Below, one piece after another: positions 23,609 to 30,063 of a stretch of DNA of 34,903 nucleotides. The stretch's first letter is position 1, and every line of letters begins with the position of its first letter. The notes beneath the pieces were generated by a model. It did not search any database. It was not told the origin of the DNA and was given only the letters and a program-made list of their open reading frames with translations. Position numbers and translations under genes: made by a program. The DNA comes from an uncultured Propionibacterium sp. (lineage in GTDB: Bacteria > Actinomycetota > Actinomycetes > Propionibacteriales > Propionibacteriaceae), in contig CALMKG010000120.1 in assembly GCA_937867175.1 (NCBI GenBank), forward strand, positions 1 to 34,903. The letters are read 5' to 3'.

Positions 23609-26600
23609 GTGAGTTTCTCGGGGCTGTTCGAAGCGCTGGCCGTGGATCGCGGCGTCGCGGAGGTGATCGCCGAAGCGAAGGCAGGGCTGGCGGCGTCCGA
23701 TCTGACGTGTGCGCCGGCGTCGCGTCCTGGGTTGATCGCGACCTTGGCGACGCGCACCGAGCGTCCGTTACTGGTGGTCACCTCGACATTCCGCGAGGCG
23801 GAGCAACTCGCCGCCACGCTCGTCTCGCTGCTGGACGACGACCAGGTCGTCTACTACCCGGCTTGGGAGACCCTGCCGCACGAGCGTCTCAGCCCCCGCT
23901 CCGACACCGTGGGCCGCCGCCTGAAGGTGCTGCGCCGCATCGCCGGGCGCGATGAGGCCCCGGCCCCCCGAATCGTGGTGGCGCCGGTCCGGTCGATGCT
24001 GCAGCCGCAGGTTGCCGGGCTGGCCGAGCTGCGTCCGGTCAGGCTGCGCGCTGGGACTGAGTACGAAATGGGCCAGTTGGCCGCCGACCTGGTGGCCGCC
24101 GCCTACCAGCGGGTCGACCTGGTGGAGCGTCGCGGCGAGTTCGCGATGCGCGGCGGCATCGTTGACATCTTCCCGCCCACCGAGGACCACCCCGTCCGGC
24201 TCGACTTCTTCGGTGACGAGATCGACACCATCACCTATTTCCAGGTGGCAGACCAGCGCTCCACCGACCGCACCCTCACCGAGGTTGAGGCGCCGCCCTG
24301 CCGGGAGTTGCTGATCACCGACAAGGTGCGCAGCCGGGCGGCCAACCTGGTGGCCGACCACCCGGAACTGGCCGAACTCCTCGAGAAGATCGCCGCCGGG
24401 CAGGCCGTCGAAGGCATGGAGGCGTTGATCCCGGCGTTGGTCGACCGTCTCGAGCTGCTGGTCGACGTGCTGCCCGGCAACGCCCTGGTCTTGGTCAATG
24501 ATCCCGAACTGGTCCGCACCCGCGCTGACGACCTCGTCCGCACCAGCCAGGAGTTCCTGCAGGCCGGCTGGGCGGCCGCCGCGAGCGGGGGTAAGGCGCC
24601 GATCGATCTGGGCGCCAGCGCCTATCAGCTGCTCGGTGACGTGCGTGCCCACGCGCTGGGACGCGGCCAAGGCTGGTGGTCGCTGTCGAGCTTCGCCGCC
24701 ACCCCGGATACCGGCGAGGTTGAGGTGGACGCTTCGCTGGCCGGCGTTCGGTCGCGCAACCTCGATCTGCACGACACCAGTGCTTGGCACGGCGATGTCA
24801 ATGGTTTCGTCGACCAGATCAAGCTGGACATCTCCGACGGTTGGCGCGTCCTGCTGTCGGTCGAGGGTGCCGGGCCGGCCAGCCGGCTGGCCGAACTGCT
24901 CGGTGACAACGACATCGCGGCCCGCATAGACGACGAGCTACGCGACCTCGACAAGACCCCGGTGGTGCGCATCTTCCGTAGTGGCCTGCGCAACGGCTGG
25001 CGCGCGCCGGGCATCGGGCTGGTGGTGCACACCGCCGCCGACATCACCGGCGCCGGCAACGAGCGCACCGCCCGCAAGATGCCCACCCGCAGGCGCAACC
25101 AGATCGTCCCGCTTGAGCTGAAGCCGGGGGACGCGCTGGTGCACGAGCAGCACGGGGTGGGACGCTACGTCGAGATGGTCACCCGTACCGTGGCCGGCGC
25201 CACCCGGGAGTACCTGGTGCTGGAGTACGCGCCGTCCAAGCGTGGCCAGCCGGGCGACCGGCTCTACGTCCCGATGGATCAGCTGGACGAGGTCTCCCGC
25301 TATGTGGGCGGCGAAGCACCCAGCCTCGACAAGATGGGCGGCGCCGATTGGCGGCAGCGGAAATCTCGGGCCCGCAAGGCAGTTCGCGAGATCGCGGCCG
25401 AGCTGATCAAGCTGTATGCGGCGCGGCAGGCCACTAAGGGCCACGCGTTCGGCCCCGACACGCCTTGGCAGCGCGAGCTGGAGGACGCCTTCAGCTACAC
25501 CGAGACCCCCGACCAGTTGGCGACGATCAACGACGTCAAGGCCGACATGGAGCAGGTGGTCCCGATGGACCGGTTGGTCAGCGGTGACGTCGGGTACGGC
25601 AAGACCGAGATAGCCGTGCGGGCCGCGTTCAAGGCCGTGCAGGACGGCAAGCAGGTCGCGGTGCTGGTGCCGACCACCCTGCTGGTGCAGCAGCACACCA
25701 ACACCTTCACCGAGCGCTACGCCGGTTTCCCGGTGACCGTGGCAGCCCTGAGTCGTTTCCAGTCCAACAAAGAGGTCGCCGCGACCCTCGACGGGCTGGC
25801 GTCCGGACGCGTCGACGTCGCGATCGGCACCCACCGGCTGATCAGTGACAAGGTGAAGTTCGCCGACCTGGGCCTGGTGATCATCGACGAGGAGCAGCGG
25901 TTCGGCGTCGAGCACAAGGAGGCACTCAAGAAAATGCGCGTCAACGTCGACGTGTTGTCGATGAGTGCCACCCCGATCCCGCGCACCCTCGAGATGGCCA
26001 TCACCGGCATCCGCGAGATGTCGACCATCGCCACCCCGCCCGAGGAGCGCCATCCGGTGCTGACCTTCGCCGGGCCCTACGACCAGGGACAGGTGGCTGC
26101 CGCGATCCGTCGTGAACTGGCTCGTGAGGGGCAGGTCTTCTTCGTCCACAACCGGGTGCAGGATATCGAGAAGGTGGCCGCTCAGCTGCGCGAGACGGTG
26201 CCGGAGGCGACCATCGTCACCGCGCACGGCCAGATGTCGGAACGCAACCTGGAGAAGGTGATGTTCGACTTCTGGGAACGCAACATCGACGTGCTGGTCT
26301 GCACCACCATCGTGGAGGCCGGCATCGACGTGTCGACCGCGAACACCCTGATTGTCGACCGCGCCGACCGGATGGGCCTGTCGCAGCTGCACCAGCTTCG
26401 TGGCCGGGTCGGACGCTCCCGCGAGCGCGGCTACGCCTACTTCCTCTACCCGCCCGAGAAGCCGTTGACCGAGACTGCGCACGACCGGCTGGCCGCGCTG
26501 GCGTCCAACGCAGATCTGGGCGCCGGCATGGCGATCGCCATGAAAGACCTGGAGATCCGCGGTGCCGGCAACATGCTCGGCGACGAGCAGTCCGGGCACA

Positions 26601-27190
26601 TCGCCGACGTCGGTTTCGACCTGTACATCAGGATGGTCGGCGAGGCGGTCGGCGAGTACCGCGGTGAGACGAGCGCCGACGATGAGTCCGAGATGCGCAT
26701 CGAGCTACCGGTGGACGCCCATCTGCCCACCGACTACGTCGAATCCGAGCGGCTGCGCCTCGAGATGTACCGGCGGCTGGCCGAGGTGCGCAGCGACGAC
26801 GACGTGGATGGTGTGCGCGCCGAGCTGGTCGACCGCTACGGGACGCCGCCGGCGCCCACCGAGGCACTATTGCAGGTGGCCCGGTTCCGCATCGCCTGTC
26901 GCCGGGCGGGTCTGACTGAGGTGATGACCCAAGGCAACTTCATCCGCTTCGGGCCGGTGAACGGACGCCTGTTGGCGTCGGGGGAGCGCGTCGATCTGGC
27001 CGAGTCGCGGCAGCTGCGCTTGCAGCGCTTGCATCCCGGGACGCTGCTGAAGGACGCGACGAACGTGGCGTTGGTGCCGCGTCCGATGACGCAGACCATA
27101 CCGATCGCCCCGGTCGATGGTCTGCCGTTGTTGGAGTGGGCCACTTGGGTGGTCGAAGCGGTCTTCGCGCCGACCGAGGCCCGCCCCTGA
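23609..27190 (+). CDS. mfd: Transcription-repair coupling factor
   Basis: A 1193-residue ATP-driven DNA translocase that removes stalled RNA polymerase at lesions and recruits UvrA. The N-terminus is the UvrB-like module (VYYPAWETLPHERLSPRSDT, then RVDLVERRGEFAMRGGIVDI). LKPGDALVHEQHGVGRYVEM opens the RNA-polymerase-interacting (CarD-like) domain. The motor has GDVGYGKTE (Walker A, about residue 658), DEEQRFG (motif II, about 759), SMSATPIPRTL, TAHGQM and RGRVGRSRERGYAYF. The C-terminal inhibitory TRCF domain ends near VDGLPLLEWATWVVEA. Full length. The start is GTG 23609, after a leaderless promoter. It is transcribed separately from pth and closed by a strong stem-loop. Confidence 0.96.
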   Translation: MSFSGLFEALAVDRGVAEVIAEAKAGLAASDLTCAPASRPGLIATLATRTERPLLVVTSTFREAEQLAATLVSLLDDDQVVYYPAWETLPHERLSPRSDTVGRRLKVLRRIAGRDEAPAPRIVVAPVRSMLQPQVAGLAELRPVRLRAGTEYEMGQLAADLVAAAYQRVDLVERRGEFAMRGGIVDIFPPTEDHPVRLDFFGDEIDTITYFQVADQRSTDRTLTEVEAPPCRELLITDKVRSRAANLVADHPELAELLEKIAAGQAVEGMEALIPALVDRLELLVDVLPGNALVLVNDPELVRTRADDLVRTSQEFLQAGWAAAASGGKAPIDLGASAYQLLGDVRAHALGRGQGWWSLSSFAATPDTGEVEVDASLAGVRSRNLDLHDTSAWHGDVNGFVDQIKLDISDGWRVLLSVEGAGPASRLAELLGDNDIAARIDDELRDLDKTPVVRIFRSGLRNGWRAPGIGLVVHTAADITGAGNERTARKMPTRRRNQIVPLELKPGDALVHEQHGVGRYVEMVTRTVAGATREYLVLEYAPSKRGQPGDRLYVPMDQLDEVSRYVGGEAPSLDKMGGADWRQRKSRARKAVREIAAELIKLYAARQATKGHAFGPDTPWQRELEDAFSYTETPDQLATINDVKADMEQVVPMDRLVSGDVGYGKTEIAVRAAFKAVQDGKQVAVLVPTTLLVQQHTNTFTERYAGFPVTVAALSRFQSNKEVAATLDGLASGRVDVAIGTHRLISDKVKFADLGLVIIDEEQRFGVEHKEALKKMRVNVDVLSMSATPIPRTLEMAITGIREMSTIATPPEERHPVLTFAGPYDQGQVAAAIRRELAREGQVFFVHNRVQDIEKVAAQLRETVPEATIVTAHGQMSERNLEKVMFDFWERNIDVLVCTTIVEAGIDVSTANTLIVDRADRMGLSQLHQLRGRVGRSRERGYAYFLYPPEKPLTETAHDRLAALASNADLGAGMAIAMKDLEIRGAGNMLGDEQSGHIADVGFDLYIRMVGEAVGEYRGETSADDESEMRIELPVDAHLPTDYVESERLRLEMYRRLAEVRSDDDVDGVRAELVDRYGTPPAPTEALLQVARFRIACRRAGLTEVMTQGNFIRFGPVNGRLLASGERVDLAESRQLRLQRLHPGTLLKDATNVALVPRPMTQTIPIAPVDGLPLLEWATWVVEAVFAPTEARP

Positions 27191-27215
27191 GGCGCACTCG
27201 AGACCGTGCCAGGTG

Positions 27216-27270
27216 AACACGCAGGTGGTGGGAACCCCAAGGTCCCCACCACCTGCGTGTTGGTTTTGTC
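27216..27270. terminator. Bidirectional rho-independent terminator, mfd / kinase
   Basis: Arms 27216-27232 and 27245-27261 are a perfect 17-bp inverted repeat with a 12-base loop that can pair further (ACC/GGT). On the plus strand it is followed by TTGGTTTTG, so it terminates mfd well. On the minus strand it lies 14 bases behind the sugar kinase stop without a clear T-run. Confidence 0.9.
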
Positions 27271-27275
27271 GTCGT

Positions 27276-28229
27276 TCACTGCGTGAAGCGGGAGTCCTTC
27301 ACCCGGGTCGACTCGACCTCGTCCAGGGTGGGCGCGTAGGCGCCGGCTCTTCTCACGGTGAGTGACGCCGTGGTTGACGCCCGGTGCAGGGCGGGCTGTA
27401 CGTCCGGCCACCGGCAGGCGGCCAGCCGTTCCCGAGCCTCGACCGTGCCCAGTAGGTCAGCGGTCAGCAGCCCCGAGATCAGTCCGGCCATGAAAGAATC
27501 GCCGGCACCGACGGTGTCGGCCACCGTGGCGGTGACGGGGTCGATGACGAGCAGGTCGGGGTCGTTGCGGAGCCTCGCGTAGGCGCCCCAAGGGCCTCGG
27601 GTGACGACCATCATCAGCGGCCCGAGCGTGAGCCAGCGCCGCATGACCTCCTCGACGGGTTGGTCGGGGAAGAGCCAGCCGAGGTCCTCGTCCGAGGCCT
27701 TCACGACGTCGCTGAGACAGACGAGTTCCTCGACCCGTTGAAGAACCTCTTCGGGTGAGCCCATCAGGGCCGGTCGCACGTTCGGATCGTACGAGATGGT
27801 GCCGGTCGGCCGGACGGCGCGGACCGTCTCCAGCACCTGCGTGCCGCCGGGTTCCAGGGTGGCTGCGATGCTGCCCGTGTGCAGGTGGGTGACTTGGTCG
27901 AGGTTACTCAACTGGGGCAGTGCCCATTCGATGTCGAACGTGTAGGTGGCTTTGCCCTCGTCCTGGATGTCGGCGAAGGCGACCGTCGTGCGCGAAGCGC
28001 CATCGGTGCCTGGCTCGACGAGGACGCCGGCGTCGGCCGCCGCGGCGGCGAGTCGCTGGCCGCGCTCGTCTGGGGCCCACCAGGCTCCGATGCTCACCCG
28101 GTGGCCGAGCTGGGCGAGACCGGTCGCCACGTTGAGCAGGCTGCCCCCGACGTGCTCCACGGTCGTCCCGCCGCAGTGCACTGCGTCGATGAGCGCCTCG
28201 CCGAGGCAAAGCACCCGCTTGCCGCTCAT
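27276..28229 (-). CDS. PfkB family sugar kinase, probable fructokinase
   Basis: A 317-residue ribokinase-fold (PfkB) carbohydrate kinase. RVLCLGEALIDAVH is the N-terminal strand, GGSLLNVATGLAQLG the first PfkB signature, ISYDPNVRP the conserved NxR block, and DTVGAGDSFMAGL the second signature with the catalytic Asp in GAGDSF. It phosphorylates a sugar with ATP. Pairing with a sugar-porter transporter, and the GEALID start seen in fructokinases, suggest fructose, but ribose or a ketose cannot be ruled out. ATG 28229 overlaps the transporter stop as ATGA, so the genes are coupled. The stop codon lies next to the terminator shared with mfd. Confidence 0.88.
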   Translation of the reverse strand: MSGKRVLCLGEALIDAVHCGGTTVEHVGGSLLNVATGLAQLGHRVSIGAWWAPDERGQRLAAAAADAGVLVEPGTDGASRTTVAFADIQDEGKATYTFDIEWALPQLSNLDQVTHLHTGSIAATLEPGGTQVLETVRAVRPTGTISYDPNVRPALMGSPEEVLQRVEELVCLSDVVKASDEDLGWLFPDQPVEEVMRRWLTLGPLMMVVTRGPWGAYARLRNDPDLLVIDPVTATVADTVGAGDSFMAGLISGLLTADLLGTVEARERLAACRWPDVQPALHRASTTASLTVRRAGAYAPTLDEVESTRVKDSRFTQ

Positions 28230-29596
28230 GCCGCGCCCACCAATCCGAGCTTCTCCTCCATCTCTTCGAGGGGAATGCCCTTGGTTTCAGGCATTACCTT
28301 CAGCACCCAAATGAGCTGCCCGACCATGCAGATGAAGAAGATCATGAACGCCATGCCGCCGCCGAGCGAGCCGATGAGCACCGGGAAGATACCCGAGGTG
28401 ATCGCGGCGAACGTCCAGTGCGTCATGCTGCCCAGCGACTGGCCACGTGCCCTGATGCGGTTGGGGAAGATCTCTGAGATGAAGACCCAGATCACCGAAC
28501 CCTGACCGAAAGCGTGGGCGGCGATGAACATCATGAGGCCGACCAGCACCAAGACCGAGGACGTGGCGTCGTAGCGTCCCTCGTAGTAGAACATGACGCC
28601 AGCGAGGAATCCGAGGCTGACCAGGTAGCCGATCGATCCGACGATCATCAGCGTGCGTCGGCCGATCTTGTCGATCACGGTCAGCGCAGCCATCGTCGCC
28701 ACCAGGTTCATGGCACCCACGCCCGCACTCATCAAGAATGCGGTGTTGGTCGCGGCGCCGGCCTTCTCCATGACGATCGGCGCGTAGTAGAGGATGGCGT
28801 TGATGCCGGAGAGTTGATTGAACATGGCAATCATGACGGCGAGCATGATGACCTTGACATTTCGTCGCACCCAGAACGGCGCCACCTCCATATTGGCCTC
28901 GGCCAGCGCCTGCTGGATCTCGGCAATCTGCCGGTCCGATTCCTCTTGTGTGCTGCACAGCAGCTGCGAGACGCCCACCGCGTCCTTTTCGCGTCCGACA
29001 GCCATCAGCCAGCGAGGCGTCTCAGGGACGGTGAACAGCAGCGCGACGAAGAGCACCGCAGGCACCACCATGACGCCGAACATCCACCGCCAGGCGATCG
29101 GCTGTGCGCCGACCGGATCGATGACCACCAGTCGGATGACGAAGTTCGACAGGTACGCAAGCAGGATGCCGAGCACGATGTTGAACTGCACCAGACCGAC
29201 CAGGCGACCACGCACCTTGGGCGGCGCGATTTCTGCGGTGTAGATGGGGGCAACCACGCTGGACGCCCCGACGCCCACACCGCCGAGGAAACGCGCGATG
29301 ACGAGCAGCGCGTAGTTCGGTGCGGTTGCCGATCCCAGGGCGCCCACGATGTACAGGGCGCCGATCACGAACAACACCGTCCGCCGACCGTACTTGTCGG
29401 CCGGCTTGCCTGCCGTGAAGGCACCGAGAATGGTGCCGATGATCGCAGTGGTGACAGTGATGCCCAACCCGGCGTCGTCGAGGTTGAATACTGTCTTGAG
29501 GGACTCCGTGGTACCGGAGATCACGGCCGTGTCGAAGCCGAAGATGAGTCCGCCGATGGACGCCACAATGGCGCTTCGCAGCACAAGGGGTTTCAT
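28226..29596 (-). CDS. MFS sugar transporter (sugar porter family)
   Basis: A 456-residue, 12-helix major facilitator protein of the sugar porter family that brings in a hexose or polyol with protons. Diagnostic motifs are GGLIFGFDTAVISG (first helix), DKYGRRTVLFVIG (loop 2-3), PETPRWLMAVGREKDA (end of helix 6) and PETKGIPLEEMEEKLG (C-terminus). LSGINAILYYAPIVMEKAG in helix 7 is the classic QLSGxNxxxYY sugar-binding motif. ATG 29596 was chosen because a promoter sits immediately upstream (leaderless); the frame extends 21 codons further without family similarity. It is first in a two-gene operon with the PfkB kinase, which would trap the sugar as its phosphate. Confidence 0.9.
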   Translation of the reverse strand: MKPLVLRSAIVASIGGLIFGFDTAVISGTTESLKTVFNLDDAGLGITVTTAIIGTILGAFTAGKPADKYGRRTVLFVIGALYIVGALGSATAPNYALLVIARFLGGVGVGASSVVAPIYTAEIAPPKVRGRLVGLVQFNIVLGILLAYLSNFVIRLVVIDPVGAQPIAWRWMFGVMVVPAVLFVALLFTVPETPRWLMAVGREKDAVGVSQLLCSTQEESDRQIAEIQQALAEANMEVAPFWVRRNVKVIMLAVMIAMFNQLSGINAILYYAPIVMEKAGAATNTAFLMSAGVGAMNLVATMAALTVIDKIGRRTLMIVGSIGYLVSLGFLAGVMFYYEGRYDATSSVLVLVGLMMFIAAHAFGQGSVIWVFISEIFPNRIRARGQSLGSMTHWTFAAITSGIFPVLIGSLGGGMAFMIFFICMVGQLIWVLKVMPETKGIPLEEMEEKLGLVGAA

Positions 29597-29603
29597 AGGC
29601 GTG

Positions 29604-29632
29604 ATGTTAGCGGCGGCAACCCGGTTGGTGAA
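29604..29632 (-). promoter_or_regulatory. Promoter of the sugar transporter-kinase operon
   Basis: On the minus strand, -35 TTCACC (29627-29632) and -10 TAACAT (29604-29609) are 17 bases apart. The ATG follows after seven bases, so the transcript is probably leaderless. Confidence 0.6.
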
Positions 29633-29816
29633 TGCAATCCATCCGGAATTTGTGAGCAATATTGGCCCTTCCTGAATCTTTGGGTGTGTGGGCCGGAAGG
29701 ACGCTCAACTCCGTATTGACTTGCGGGTTTGCTATTCATTAGTGATTCATACGTTTCAATGGAGGAGGTCTTGATTGCGCCTCTCTGTGTTCATCTGGAT
29801 ATCTCGGGGCGTCGGT

Positions 29817-29840
29817 TTGGGGTTGCTCGCGCTACCCCAA
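29817..29840. promoter_or_regulatory. Inverted repeat, possible operator or hairpin
   Basis: TTGGGGTTGC and GCTACCCCAA are complementary at nine of ten positions around a four-base centre (tcgc). It lies in the AT-rich gap between two divergent genes. Operator or terminator cannot be decided from the sequence. Confidence 0.35.
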
Positions 29841-30051
29841 TGCCGAGAGATTGCGAATCTTTGATTCTGCGCGTTTGATTGTTATTTGAAATGCAGAGGT
29901 AATGCCTTGCTCGACCATGTGGCGAATGACCAGAACGGGGCGCTGTGCGCGGCCCACAGACACGACTCGCTGCTGAACCGCTTCGCGGCTGGGCCAGCCA
30001 TGGCGTCGTCCGCGATCCAATCCGCAGCTGTAGCGGCGTGGGCAGCAGTCG

Positions 30052-30057
30052 TAGTCT
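30052..30057 (+). promoter_or_regulatory. -10 element, leaderless promoter of the P-type ATPase
   Basis: TAGTCT is followed by six bases and GTG 30064. No Shine-Dalgarno. No clear -35. Confidence 0.5.
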
Positions 30058-30063
30058 TGGCCG

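Larger units (their letters stand above)
29597..30063. other. AT-rich divergent intergenic region, sugar operon / P-type ATPase
   Basis: No convincing gene. Bases 29640-29900 look clearly richer in A+T than the surrounding genes. Visible items: CAATATTG (29657-29664); CCTTCC/GGAAGG arms (29667-29672, 29695-29700); ATTCAT repeated 11 bp apart (29734-29739, 29745-29750), as a regulator binding on one helix face might need; a near-perfect 10-bp inverted repeat at 29817-29840; and GAATC-ttt-GATTC (about 29854-29866). A 39-codon frame at 29759-29878 lacks an upstream ribosome site and is not called. The right-hand 150 bases return to high GC. Confidence 0.5.

Noticed and set aside
24938-26599. A 553-codon minus-strand frame opposite mfd
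   Set aside because: Same antisense composition; the plus strand encodes unambiguous helicase motifs of Mfd.
27216-27261. Perfect inverted repeat read as a transposon end or an IS remnant
   Set aside because: It is a single hairpin between convergent genes with a following T-rich run, and no transposase trace is nearby; terminator is the simpler reading.
29759-29878. A 39-codon plus-strand frame in the AT-rich intergenic region
   Set aside because: It has no ribosome site before its ATG (the GGAGGAGG lies inside it) and no recognisable similarity.
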